The translations under genes and the position numbers were made by a program. Of a DNA stretch of 45,710 nucleotides, positions 16,956 to 26,566 are shown in pieces. Under the pieces are notes generated by a model. It was not told where the DNA came from, ran no database searches, and saw nothing but the letters and a program-made list of their open reading frames with translations. The stretch comes from Bacillota bacterium (GTDB taxonomy: Bacteria > Bacillota > Clostridia > Oscillospirales > Ethanoligenentaceae): the NCBI GenBank assembly GCA_023391535.1, contig JAEWAU010000067.1:1-45710 (forward strand). The letters run 5' to 3'. Position 1 is the first letter of the stretch. Every line of letters begins with the position of its first letter.

Positions 16956-17056
16956 ATACTAATATCCGATGAAAAGCAAATAAAATCCGCGGCAAAAGCT
17001 TTCTTTTACAGGTTTTGATGCGGATTTTGATCCATCCTTTTATTGGAGGTTAGTAT
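16956..17056. repeat. Inverted-repeat-bounded element, copy 2 (101 bp)
   Basis: It is bounded by 12-bp inverted repeats with two mismatches, ATACTAATATCC (16956-16967) and GGAGGTTAGTAT (17045-17056). It aligns end to end with copy 1 at 11595-11696, including the segments GGCAAAAGCTTT-like and GGTTTTGATGCGGATTTT. It starts 12 bp after the acpP stop. On the minus strand its inner palindrome is followed by a TTTTATTT stretch, so it may serve as the acpP terminator. The 311-bp gap 16758-17068 holds nothing else recognised. Confidence 0.75.
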
Positions 17057-17068
17057 TATGCGGCAGCG

Positions 17069-17302
17069 TCAGGAAAGCTTCGCCTCGACGTACTTCACGA
17101 TATCGCCCACGGTCTTCATGCTCTCGACGTCCTCGTCCGGGATCTCGACGTCGAACTCTTCTTCGAGCGACATGATAAGGTCCACCACATCAAGGGAATC
17201 CGCTCCAAGGTCGTCCACGATGGATGCGTCCATGGTAACCTTGTCCTCATCGTCTATTCCGAGCTGATCCACCAGTATGGTTCTAACCTTTTCGAATACC
17301 AT
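17069..17302 (-). CDS. acpP: Acyl carrier protein
   Basis: This 77-residue acidic protein carries growing acyl chains on phosphopantetheine attached to Ser36 in GADSLDVVDL. The sequence MVFEKVRTILVDQLG and the acidic helix II are typical. The start at 17302 is chosen from family length; an ATG 12 nt upstream is too close to AAAGGA. It has its own promoter (17409-17437) although it follows accA, as suits the high demand for ACP. Confidence 0.95.
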   Translation of the reverse strand: MVFEKVRTILVDQLGIDDEDKVTMDASIVDDLGADSLDVVDLIMSLEEEFDVEIPDEDVESMKTVGDIVKYVEAKLS

Positions 17303-17408
17303 GTTTATGACCATTCCTTTCTCATCTAAAAGGCCGCCGGCCGGCCGGGTACAGCCCGCGCATGAGGCGCGCCAAGGCGTCCGGACCGCCTTCCCATCGG
17401 CTTCTCTT

Positions 17409-17437
17409 ATTCTACATGGACAAAAATGTCTTGTCAA
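17409..17437 (-). promoter_or_regulatory. Promoter of acpP
   Basis: On the minus strand a perfect TTGACA (17432-17437) and TAGAAT (17409-17414) are 17 bp apart, in the 172-bp gap between accA and acpP. Confidence 0.75.
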
Positions 17438-17474
17438 TACGGTTTTCCGCTTTCCGCGGATTTTCCTCACGACC

Positions 17475-18272
17475 TTATTCGCTAAAAACACCGATGCGGC
17501 GGAAACGCGCGTAGCGGGCCTCCAGCAGCTCCGGAAGTCCGCGCGCGCACAGCGGCGGAAGCGCGCGCTCCAGATATTCCGCAAGCAGCGCGCCCTGCGC
17601 GGCGGGGTCGTTCTGCGCGCCGCCGGCCGGCTCCGCCACCACGGTGTCCGCCACGCCCACGGCCTGCAGGTCCTTGGCCGTCATGCGCAGAAGGCCCGCG
17701 GCCTCCTGTTCGCGGGAGGCGTCCTTCCACAGGATGCTCGCGAACCCGCGCGGCGAAATAACCGAATACACGGCGTTTTCCAGCATGGCCAGCTCGTCGC
17801 TCACGGCCAGCGCCAGCGCGCCGCCGCTGCCGCCCTCCCCGAGCACGATGCTGAGGATGGGCGTTTTCAGGCGCATCATCTCGAAGAGGTTGCGCGCAAT
17901 GGCCTCGCCCTGCCCGCGTTCCTCGGCTCCGATGCCCGAATAAGCGCCCGGGGTATCCACAAAGCACAGCACCGGCCGGCCGAATTTTTCGGCCTGCCGC
18001 ATCAGCCGCAGCGCCTTGCGGTAGCCCTCGGGGTTGGGCATGGCGAAATTGCAGGCCTGGTTTTCCGCGAGGTCGTGCCCTTTTACCATGCCGATCACCG
18101 TCACGGGCCGCCCCTTCCACACGGCGATGCCGCCGCGCACCGCGGGGTCGTCGCCGAACAGGCGGTCGCCGTGCAGCTCTAAAAAGTCTTCGAACAGCAT
18201 GGGGATATAATCGTCCAGCGTGGGCCGGCCCTTGCCGTGCACCAGCTCCAGATGCTCCCAGGCCTCATTCAC
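17475..18272 (-). CDS. accA: Acetyl-CoA carboxylase carboxyltransferase subunit alpha
   Basis: This 265-residue subunit, with AccD, transfers carboxyl from carboxybiotin to acetyl-CoA to give malonyl-CoA. It has the crotonase-like core with GDRLFGDDPAVRGGIA, FVDTPGAYSGIGAEERGQ and GEGGSGGALALAVSD. It is shorter than E. coli AccA, as in many Firmicutes that lack the N-terminal extension. Its start overlaps the accD stop by 8 bp, which implies translational coupling of the two halves of one enzyme. Confidence 0.96.
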   Translation of the reverse strand: MNEAWEHLELVHGKGRPTLDDYIPMLFEDFLELHGDRLFGDDPAVRGGIAVWKGRPVTVIGMVKGHDLAENQACNFAMPNPEGYRKALRLMRQAEKFGRPVLCFVDTPGAYSGIGAEERGQGEAIARNLFEMMRLKTPILSIVLGEGGSGGALALAVSDELAMLENAVYSVISPRGFASILWKDASREQEAAGLLRMTAKDLQAVGVADTVVAEPAGGAQNDPAAQGALLAEYLERALPPLCARGLPELLEARYARFRRIGVFSE

Positions 18273-19137
18273 GGCGCTCCGCCCCCTTTTGATGATAGCG
18301 CAGCAGGCGCGCCAGCGTGTCTTTCATTTCGGCGCGCGTCACGAGTTTGTCCGCAAAGCCATGCTGCAGGTTGAATTCGGCGGACTGGAAATCGTCCGGC
18401 AGATGCTGGCGCAGCGTGGCTTCGATGACGCGGCGGCCCGCAAAGCCGATGAGGGCCTTGGGCTCCGCGAGGATGATATCCCCGAGCGAGGCGAAGCTGG
18501 CCGTAACGCCGCCCGTGGTGGGGTCGGTGAGCACGGCGATGTATAGAAGGCCCGCGTCGCTGTGCCTTGCCGCGGCGCCCGAGGTTTTGGCCATCTGCAT
18601 CAGCGAGAAAATGCCTTCCTGCATCCGCGCGCCGCCGGAGGCCGTGAACAGTACGATCGGAAGCCCCTGCGCCGTGGCGCGCTCGAACGCGCGCGTGATC
18701 TTCTCCCCCACCACGGAGCCCATGGAAGCCATCATAAAACGGCTGTCCATAATGCCGAGCACCGTACGCTGGCCGCCGATGGTGCACACGCCGGTGAGAA
18801 TGGCCTCGCGCAGGCCCGTTTCGTGCTGCAGGCGCTCGATCTTCTCGGGGTAACCCGGGAAATCGATGGGATTCTGTGTCGTGAGCCCCGCGTCGAACTC
18901 CTCGAAGCTGCCCTCGTCCGCCGTGAGCGCGAGGCGCTCCTGCGCCGGGATGCGCGCGTGGTACCCGCATTTGGGACAGGTTTTGAGCGCGTTTTCGAAC
19001 TCTTCTTCGAACACGACGTTCTGGCAGCGCGGGCATTTGAACAGCAGATTGTTCGGGATATGCACCGGATTCTTTGTTTCCGGCACCGAGAATTCCGCCA
19101 TGCGGTTCTTTACTTTTTCAAACAGGTCCTCCAGCAA
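18265..19137 (-). CDS. accD: Acetyl-CoA carboxylase carboxyltransferase subunit beta
   Basis: This 290-residue partner of AccA has an N-terminal zinc ribbon with Cys35, Cys38, Cys54 and Cys57, followed by the carboxyltransferase core (FTASGGARMQEG and the DPTTGGVTASFASLGD region). The order accC-accD-accA matches Firmicutes fab clusters. It lies 74 bp after accC. Confidence 0.96.
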   Translation of the reverse strand: MLEDLFEKVKNRMAEFSVPETKNPVHIPNNLLFKCPRCQNVVFEEEFENALKTCPKCGYHARIPAQERLALTADEGSFEEFDAGLTTQNPIDFPGYPEKIERLQHETGLREAILTGVCTIGGQRTVLGIMDSRFMMASMGSVVGEKITRAFERATAQGLPIVLFTASGGARMQEGIFSLMQMAKTSGAAARHSDAGLLYIAVLTDPTTGGVTASFASLGDIILAEPKALIGFAGRRVIEATLRQHLPDDFQSAEFNLQHGFADKLVTRAEMKDTLARLLRYHQKGAERRE

Positions 19138-19211
19138 AGGCGTTTCCCTCCTTTCGGGTTCGGCATATGCGAATCCGCGAACCGGCTCCCGCTAAAAACG
19201 GAAGAGACGCG

Positions 19212-20564
<1,353 letters not shown>

Positions 20565-20595
20565 GGTGCTGTTCAATCCTTTCGCTTGGTCTTCC

Positions 20596-20636
20596 GGGGT
20601 GTTGCAAAATGAGTAGCATTTATTTTGCAACACCCC
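20596..20636. repeat. GTTGCAAAA palindrome, copy 1
   Basis: A perfect 15-bp inverted repeat, GGGGTGTTGCAAAAT (20596-20610) with ATTTTGCAACACCCC (20622-20636), has an 11-nt loop and lies between fabZ and accC. A related palindrome is at 30383-30414. No T-tail follows on the minus strand, so simple termination inside the operon is unlikely. Confidence 0.7.
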
Positions 20637-20733
20637 TCTTGAACTGCGCGCGCCAAAAGGACGCAGTTTTTGCGAAGCAAAATGGGGCGCCGCACGCTCG
20701 CGGAAAACGCCCCAAGCGTCGTTTTGCCGCACC

Positions 20734-21165
20734 CTATTTGCCGATGGCGAAGGTGATATCGGCCGTAACGGCCTTTTCGCCGTTTACCTCCGCAACGGCG
20801 TGCGCAGTGCCGATGCGCGTGCGCAGCCGGAGCATCTCCACCTTGAGCGTGAGCGTTTCGCCCGGCCGCACGGGCCTATGAAAACGCGCCTTGTCGATGC
20901 CCGCGAACAGGGCAATCTTGCCTTTATACTCCGGCAGCGAAAGCACGCAGACGGCCCCCGCCTGCGCGAGCATCTCCACCGTGAGCACGCCCGGCTGCAC
21001 GGGTTGCCCCGGAAAATGCCCTCTGAACCAGGATTCGTCCTCCCGCAGCGTTTTGCGCGCCACGACACGCTTGCCCGGCTCCAGCTCGAGGACCTCGTCG
21101 ATGAGCAGGAACGGGTCTCGGTGAGGGATGACGGCCTCGATGGCCGCTTTATCCATAAGTGCCAT
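20734..21165 (-). CDS. fabZ: 3-hydroxyacyl-ACP dehydratase FabZ
   Basis: This 143-residue hot-dog-fold enzyme dehydrates 3-hydroxyacyl-ACP in fatty acid elongation. The PHRDPFLLID segment and the catalytic His50 (GHFPGQPVQPGVL) with Glu64 are present. GAAAGGACG precedes the start. It lies between accB and accC, the usual Firmicutes order. Confidence 0.95.
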   Translation of the reverse strand: MALMDKAAIEAVIPHRDPFLLIDEVLELEPGKRVVARKTLREDESWFRGHFPGQPVQPGVLTVEMLAQAGAVCVLSLPEYKGKIALFAGIDKARFHRPVRPGETLTLKVEMLRLRTRIGTAHAVAEVNGEKAVTADITFAIGK

Positions 21166-21204
21166 ACCACACGTCCTTTCGGATGAATTTTCCGCCGCCT
21201 TCTG

Positions 21205-21681
21205 TTACACGAGGCGCAGAATCTTCTGCCCGTATTCCACGGGCTGGCCGTCCTTTACATAAAGCTCCGCCACGGTGCCGTCGCATTCGCTGGCCACCTC
21301 GTTCATGAGCTTCATGGATTCCACGATGAACAGCGTGTCGCCCTTTTTCACGGCCTTGCCCGGCACCGCGAAAGCGGGCTTGTCGGGCGAGGCGGAGGCG
21401 TAAAACGTGCCGACGATGGGGGATTTGACGATGGTGCCCTCGCATTTTTCCACCGGCTGCGCCGGGGCAAATGCGACCGGCTGCGCCGGAACGGGCGCGG
21501 AAACGGCCGCGGGAGACGGCGCTCCGGAACCCGCCTGCGGCACGCCGCCGCGTTCGCAAGCACCGTGTTCGCGGCGCTCCAGCGTGAACTTGAACGAATC
21601 GGTCTCCACGTGCAGCACATCCAGTGTGGAGGCGTTCAGGCAGTCCACCATTTCGCGGATCAGGTCGATGCTGATATCCAT
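21205..21681 (-). CDS. accB: Biotin carboxyl carrier protein of acetyl-CoA carboxylase
   Basis: This 158-residue carrier shuttles carboxybiotin between AccC and AccA/AccD. An N-terminal dimerising region is followed by an Ala/Pro-rich linker (about 52-76) and the biotinyl domain with ESMKLMNE, placing biotin on Lys124. The thumb segment seen in AccB, PIVGTFYASASPDKPAF, is present. Confidence 0.95.
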   Translation of the reverse strand: MDISIDLIREMVDCLNASTLDVLHVETDSFKFTLERREHGACERGGVPQAGSGAPSPAAVSAPVPAQPVAFAPAQPVEKCEGTIVKSPIVGTFYASASPDKPAFAVPGKAVKKGDTLFIVESMKLMNEVASECDGTVAELYVKDGQPVEYGQKILRLV

Positions 21682-21738
21682 GTGTCGCTCCTTAAATTTG
21701 CATCGTTTCTCTTCGTGCGGCGCGGCTTTTGCCGCGTG

Positions 21739-22968
21739 TTACGCCTTCCTGAGGCAGAGGGTCGCGTTGTGCCCGCCGAAGCCCAGCGAGTTGGAGATTG
21801 CCGCCGTCGCCGCCGTGGGGCGCGCGCCTTCGGTGATGTAATCGAGGTCGCACTGCGGGTCGGGCACGCGGTAGCCCGCGGTGGGCGGCAGGATGCCGTC
21901 GCGCAGCGCCAGAGCGCACACCACGGCCTCCACGGCGCCGGCCGCGCCCAGCAGATGGCCCGTCATGGATTTGGTGGAACTGATGGGCAGTTTTTCCGCC
22001 AGTCCCCCGAACAAATTCTTGACGGCTATGGTCTCGCACAGGTCGTTGGGCTGGGTGGAGGTGCCGTGCGCGTTGAGGTAGCCGATATCGGAGAGCGCGA
22101 GCCCCGCGTCGGCAACGGCGAATTCCATGGATTTCTTCGCGCCCTCACCGGAGGGATCCGGGCTCGTGATATGATAGGCGTCGCTCGTGGCGCCGTAGCC
22201 CGCCACCTCGGCGTAGATTTTGGCTCCGCGCGCCTTCGCATGCTCGTATTCCTCGAGCACGAGCACGCCTGCGCCCTCGCCCATCACGAAGCCGCTGCGC
22301 TGCGCGTCGAACGGGATGGACGCACGGTCCGGGTCCGTGGCGGTGCAAAGCGCCTGCATGTTGGCGAATGCCGCGATGGCAAACGGGGTGATCGTCGCCT
22401 CGGCGCCGCCGGCCAGAACCATATCCGCATAGCCGTGCCGGATGGCATGCATGGCCTCGCCCACGGCGTGGGCGCTCGACGAGCAGGCCGACACGGTGCA
22501 GTAGTTGACGCCCTTGAGACCGTGCGCCATGGCCACGTATCCCGCCGCGATATTGGGGATCATCAGCGGGATCATGAAGGGCGACACGCGCCCCGGGCCT
22601 TTGGTGATAAACTTGGTATGATTTTCCTCTTCCGTCTGCAGCCCGCCGATGCCGCTGCCAATGATGACTCCGCAGCGGTAGGGATCGAGATCCGAAAAAT
22701 CGGTGCCGCAGTCCTCCATGGCCAGCTTGGCTGCCGACACGGCAAAGCGCGTGCAGGGGTCCATCCGGCGGCACTCGTGCCGGTCGATATACTGCTCCGG
22801 GTCGAACCCATGCACCTGCGCGGCAAGGGTTGCCTTCTGGCCCGTCATATCGAGCCCTTCGATGGGGGCGATGCCGTGGCGGCCCGCCCGAATATTCTCC
22901 CAAAAGACATCCAGCGTGTTCCCCACCGGGGTAATGACGCCGATGCCGGTAATCACTGTTCTCCGCAT
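21739..22968 (-). CDS. fabF: 3-oxoacyl-ACP synthase II (FabF)
   Basis: This 409-residue condensing enzyme extends acyl-ACP with malonyl-ACP. The Cys-His-His triad is Cys162 (VSACSSSAH), His301 (NAHGTSTQPND) and His338 (SMTGHLLGAAG). Length and the N-terminal VVITG-type strand are standard. It is the only ketoacyl synthase seen; no FabH is in the window. Confidence 0.95.
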   Translation of the reverse strand: MRRTVITGIGVITPVGNTLDVFWENIRAGRHGIAPIEGLDMTGQKATLAAQVHGFDPEQYIDRHECRRMDPCTRFAVSAAKLAMEDCGTDFSDLDPYRCGVIIGSGIGGLQTEEENHTKFITKGPGRVSPFMIPLMIPNIAAGYVAMAHGLKGVNYCTVSACSSSAHAVGEAMHAIRHGYADMVLAGGAEATITPFAIAAFANMQALCTATDPDRASIPFDAQRSGFVMGEGAGVLVLEEYEHAKARGAKIYAEVAGYGATSDAYHITSPDPSGEGAKKSMEFAVADAGLALSDIGYLNAHGTSTQPNDLCETIAVKNLFGGLAEKLPISSTKSMTGHLLGAAGAVEAVVCALALRDGILPPTAGYRVPDPQCDLDYITEGARPTAATAAISNSLGFGGHNATLCLRKA

Positions 22969-23001
22969 AAGCCCTCTCTTCTGTTCTCTCGTCTCTTGCC
23001 C

Positions 23002-23745
23002 CTACATGACCATGCCGCCGTCCACCACAAGAACCTGGCCCGTGATGTACGCGGCTTCGTCGGAAGCTAAGAACGCCGCGGCGTGCGCCACGTCCTGCGG
23101 GCGGCCGAACCGGCCGAGCGCGATGCCGCCCAGGGCCGCCGCGCGCGCTTTTTCGGGCAGCGCGGCGGTCATCGCCGTTTCAATAAAGCCCGGCGCAACG
23201 GCGTTCACCGTAATGCCGCGCGGCCCCAGTTCCTTGGCCGCCGTGAGCGTGAGCCCCACGACGCCCGCCTTGGAGGCCGAATAGTTTGCCTGCCCCGCGT
23301 TGCCGTAAAGCCCGGCCACCGAGGTGATGTTGACGATGCGGCCGCCGTGCGCCTTCATCATGAGCCGGGATACATGGTGCATCATATTGAACACGCTTTT
23401 GAGGTTTGCCGCGATGACGGCGTCGAACTGCTCCTCGCCCATGAGGGCAAGCAGGCCGTCGCGTGTAATGCCCGCGTTGTTCACGAGCGCGTCGATACGC
23501 CCAAACCGCGCGGCGGCAGCCTTCACAAGCTCCCCGCACTGCGCGAAATCCGAAACGTCGGCCACGAAGCATTCCGCTTCCGCTCCGGCGGCGCGGCAGC
23601 GTTCTGCCGTTTCGGCTCCGCCCTTTTCCAAAGAGCTTTGCGAATGGCAGTCGATGGCCACGTTCCACCCCTTCGCGGCAAAGGTCTGCGCAATGCAGGC
23701 GCCGATCCCCTGGGACGCGCCTGTGACAAGTACGGTCTTCGCCAA
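23002..23745 (-). CDS. fabG: 3-oxoacyl-ACP reductase FabG
   Basis: This 247-residue short-chain dehydrogenase reduces 3-oxoacyl-ACP with NADPH. The cofactor motif is TGASQGIG (8-15) and the catalytic set is Asn114, Ser142, Tyr155 and Lys159. The start is a TTG at 23745, 6-8 nt after GGGGGG; it gives the standard length and an AKTVLVTGAS N-terminus. It is the first gene of the minus-strand fab/acc operon, about 250 nt after the promoter. Confidence 0.93.
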   Translation of the reverse strand: MAKTVLVTGASQGIGACIAQTFAAKGWNVAIDCHSQSSLEKGGAETAERCRAAGAEAECFVADVSDFAQCGELVKAAAARFGRIDALVNNAGITRDGLLALMGEEQFDAVIAANLKSVFNMMHHVSRLMMKAHGGRIVNITSVAGLYGNAGQANYSASKAGVVGLTLTAAKELGPRGITVNAVAPGFIETAMTAALPEKARAAALGGIALGRFGRPQDVAHAAAFLASDEAAYITGQVLVVDGGMVM

Positions 23746-23821
23746 ATGGTTTCCCCCCGTTTGCGCCGCGCAAAACGGCTCCCCGCGCCGATGCGGCCCG
23801 GGGTTTCCGCGCGCCCTCCTC

Positions 23822-23850
23822 TTGCGGAGAACGCCGCGCTGTGGTATATT
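23822..23850 (+). promoter_or_regulatory. Promoter of fabD-aroE-aroK
   Basis: TTGCGG (23822-23827) and TATATT (23845-23850) are 17 bp apart with a TGG extension. It lies downstream, in plus-strand terms, of the fabG start and faces the fabG promoter, so the two leaders would overlap. Confidence 0.45.
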
Positions 23851-24005
23851 GTGTGCATCCTGTTCCCCGCAGAATGAGCGGCCCGAATCCGCGTCAAAAC
23901 CTTTGCTCCGCGGGTTTCGGCCCGGATTTATCCCTTCTTTTTCGGAGAACAGTCCGGTTCGGCCTGTTCTGCAAAATGCAGCCCGCAGCCAAACTTCTTT
24001 CAAAC

Positions 24006-24034
24006 ATATTATATTTTTGTGTGTCTTTTGTCAA
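24006..24034 (-). promoter_or_regulatory. Promoter of the fabG-fabF-accB-fabZ-accC-accD-accA operon
   Basis: On the minus strand a perfect TTGACA (24029-24034) and TAATAT (24006-24011) are 17 bp apart in AT-rich DNA. The start would be near 23999. A clear FapR or FabT box was not recognised around it. Confidence 0.8.
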
Positions 24035-24098
24035 TATGCCACTATCACGGCGGGGGGGGCGGTCGGCCCCTTCCGCCCAGGAAAGGAACCGTGTCAAC

Positions 24099-25034
24099 AT
24101 GAAAAAAGCGGTGTTTCTGTTCTCCGGCCAGGGCTCCCAGTACGCAGGGATGGGCAAGGATCTCTGCGCGCAGTTCCCGGCTGCAAAGGCCGTGTACGAA
24201 ACGGCTTCCGAAATATTCGGCTACGACGCGCTGGAAAAAAGCGGCTCCCTCTCCGAAACGGAGCTTGCGCAGACCGGAAATTCCCAGCCTTTGATTTTCA
24301 CCCTCTCTATGGCGGCGCTGGCCGTTCTGGAGGAAGCCGGCGCCTCCCCCGCGGCGGCGGCGGGATTTTCGCTGGGCGAGGTGACGGCCCTGTGCGCCGC
24401 CGGCGCCATGGATCTGCCCACGGGCTGCCGCGTGGTGCGCGCGCGCGCGAAAGCGATGCAGGCTGCGGCGGAGCGCTCAAACGGCGCGATGTTCGCCGTG
24501 CTCGGCGTGCCGGAAGCCGACGTGAAGGCCGCGTGCGACGCCCAGGCCTCCAAAGGGATTGTGCTGCCCGTGAACTACAACTGCCCCGGGCAGGTGGTAA
24601 TCGCGGGGGAGGAGTCGGCGGCGCAGGCGGCGGCCGACGGGTTGCAGGCTGCCGGCGCGCGCGTGGTGCGCCTGGGCGTGAACGCGGCGTTCCATTCTCC
24701 CTGCATGGAACCAGCCGCGCTGGAATTTTACGAAAGCATCCGGAATCTGCCGTTTTGCGCGCCCGCGGTGCCGCTCTATTCGAACGTGAGCGGCGGCAGG
24801 GCCGCGCCCGCGGATGTGCCCGCCTACCTGCGCACGCAGATGGTGAGCCCCGTGCGCTTCATCGACGAGATGGCCGCCATGGAGCGGGACGGCTTCGATA
24901 CGTTCGTGGAACTCGGGCCGGGCCGCACGCTCTGCGGGTTCCTGCGCCGGGGTTTGCGCGGCGCCGCCTCCTGCAATGCGGAGGACGCAAAGTCGGTTGC
25001 GAAAGCGCTGGCGCTGCTCGCGGAACCGGCATGA
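24099..25034 (+). CDS. fabD: Malonyl-CoA:ACP transacylase
   Basis: This 311-residue enzyme moves malonyl from CoA to ACP. FLFSGQGSQYAGMG is the family N-terminus, the nucleophile is Ser91 in GFSLGE, and His199 is in NAAFHSPCM. The motif reads GFSLGE instead of the common GHSLGE. GAAAGGAA lies about 11 nt upstream. Unusually, it is outside the fab operon, divergent from it, and heads an operon with two shikimate genes. Confidence 0.95.
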   Translation: MKKAVFLFSGQGSQYAGMGKDLCAQFPAAKAVYETASEIFGYDALEKSGSLSETELAQTGNSQPLIFTLSMAALAVLEEAGASPAAAAGFSLGEVTALCAAGAMDLPTGCRVVRARAKAMQAAAERSNGAMFAVLGVPEADVKAACDAQASKGIVLPVNYNCPGQVVIAGEESAAQAAADGLQAAGARVVRLGVNAAFHSPCMEPAALEFYESIRNLPFCAPAVPLYSNVSGGRAAPADVPAYLRTQMVSPVRFIDEMAAMERDGFDTFVELGPGRTLCGFLRRGLRGAASCNAEDAKSVAKALALLAEPA

Positions 25035-25891
25035 GCGGCCGGTTTTGCCTGGTGGGGTACCCGCTCGGGCACAGCATTTCGCCTGAGATCCACGCGCGGC
25101 TGTTCGCCCTCTCGGGCGTGGACGCGGCCTACGCGCTCGACGACGTGCCGCCCTGGGAGTTTTACGCGCGCGTCGCGCAGTGGCGGGAACTCGGCGGTTT
25201 TAACGTCACCATTCCATACAAGCAGCGCATCCTGCCGCTCTGCGCGGGTTTGGACGAGGCCGCGCGGCGCTGCGGCGCCGTGAACACGGTGAAATGCCGC
25301 GGCGGGCTTTTTTACGGCGCCAATACCGACGCCGAGGGCTTTGTGCGCGCGCTGCGCCAGGCGGACATCGCGCTTTCGGGGCGCGTGCTGCTGTGCGGCA
25401 CGGGCGGCGTGGCGCGCATGATGGCCTGCGAGGCGCTCGCGCGCGGCTGTGCGCTCACCGTGTCCTCGCGCACGGAGGAAAAGGCGCTCCGCCTCGCCGC
25501 AGAGCTGCGGGAGCTTTTCCCCGGCGCGCAGGTCGGGGCGGCGGCGCTTTCCGTTTTGGAGCGCGCGGCCCCGGAGCAAATGCGGTTCGACCTGCTGCTC
25601 AACGGTACGCCGGCCGGCATGTACCCGGATATCGCCTCCTGCCCCGTGCCCGAAAAAACGGCGGCAGCCTGCGCCGCCGTTTTCGACCCGGTTTACAACC
25701 CCGCCGAAACCGTTTTGCTGCGCGCGGCGCGGCGCGCGGGCGCTAAAACGCAGGGGGGGCTGCCCATGCTGGTGGAACAGGCGGCCGCCGCGCAGGAGCT
25801 TTGGACGGGCGCGCGCTTTGCCCCTGAGGAGATCGCCGCCCTCTGCGCGGAGATGGCCGCGCTTTTAAAAGAACGCTTTCCCGCGCCGTAA
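25031..25891 (+). CDS. aroE: Shikimate dehydrogenase
   Basis: This 286-residue enzyme reduces 3-dehydroshikimate with NADPH. Shikimate-binding Ser15/Ser17 (GHSISP), Lys64 (NVTIPYK), Asn85 and Asp100 are in place, and the cofactor loop is GTGGVARM (about 118-125). The ATG overlaps the fabD stop as ATGA, so translation is coupled to fabD. Confidence 0.94.
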   Translation: MSGRFCLVGYPLGHSISPEIHARLFALSGVDAAYALDDVPPWEFYARVAQWRELGGFNVTIPYKQRILPLCAGLDEAARRCGAVNTVKCRGGLFYGANTDAEGFVRALRQADIALSGRVLLCGTGGVARMMACEALARGCALTVSSRTEEKALRLAAELRELFPGAQVGAAALSVLERAAPEQMRFDLLLNGTPAGMYPDIASCPVPEKTAAACAAVFDPVYNPAETVLLRAARRAGAKTQGGLPMLVEQAAAAQELWTGARFAPEEIAALCAEMAALLKERFPAP

Positions 25892-25923
25892 CGCGGCGGG
25901 AACCGGACGGAATGGGGAGCTTT

Positions 25924-26484
25924 ATGAAACAGCCCGAAACCGGCGGCCACGCCGGCCCGAACATTTTTCTGTGCGGCTTCATGGGCTGCGGCAAAACCAC
26001 GGTGGGGCGGGCGCTGGGGGAGCTTTGGGGCGCCCGCTTCGTGGATATGGACGCTTATATTGAAGAGCGCGCCGGGATGCGTGTCGCCTCCATTTTTGAA
26101 GCCGGCGGCGAGGCCCGGTTCCGCGCGCTGGAAGCGCAGGCGGCGCGGGAGCTCGGCTCCATGCGCGGCCTTGTGGTGGGAACGGGGGGCGGCGCGGCGC
26201 TGAACCCCGAAAACGTCGCGGCCTTCAAAGGGGCGGGGACAGGCCTTCTGGTACTGCTCGAAGTGCCGTTTTCCCTGCTGCTCAAGCGCCTTGCCGCCGA
26301 CGCGCGCGCGCAGGGTGCTACGCGGCCTCTGCTCGCGGGCGGCGAGGAAGCCGTGCGGCATCTTTACGAAGCGCGCCTGCCCGTTTACCGCGCGGCGGCC
26401 GACCTTTCGGCGTGCAACCCCGACGACCGCCCCGCCGCTCAGATGGCGCGCGAGATCGCGGCGGCACTGGCAAAGCGAGGCTGA
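25924..26484 (+). CDS. aroK: Shikimate kinase
   Basis: This P-loop kinase (186 residues from this start) makes shikimate 3-phosphate. Walker A GFMGCGKTT is at 18-26, followed by VDMDAYIEE and the substrate motif VVGTGGGAAL. ATG 25924 has GGGGAG just upstream; ATG 25912, four codons earlier, is an alternative. It follows aroE by about 30 bp and ends the operon before a terminator. Confidence 0.92.
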   Translation: MKQPETGGHAGPNIFLCGFMGCGKTTVGRALGELWGARFVDMDAYIEERAGMRVASIFEAGGEARFRALEAQAARELGSMRGLVVGTGGGAALNPENVAAFKGAGTGLLVLLEVPFSLLLKRLAADARAQGATRPLLAGGEEAVRHLYEARLPVYRAAADLSACNPDDRPAAQMAREIAAALAKRG

Positions 26485-26498
26485 AACCGTGTTTTTTC

Positions 26499-26549
26499 AA
26501 AAAACAGGCGCCGTAAAGGAACCGGAATTCCCTTGCGGCGCCTGTTTTT
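26499..26549. terminator. Bidirectional terminator between aroK and the sensor gene
   Basis: The stem AACAGGCGCCG with CGGCGCCTGTT, flanked by six A and five T, has arms at 26499-26513 and 26536-26549. It sits between two converging genes. Confidence 0.85.
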
Positions 26550-26566
26550 CGGCGCGGAGCAGGCCT

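Noticed and set aside
23746..24034. FapR or FabT operator at the fab promoter
   Set aside because: Only loose TTTGAA/TTTCAAA matches were seen; no full palindrome fits either consensus.
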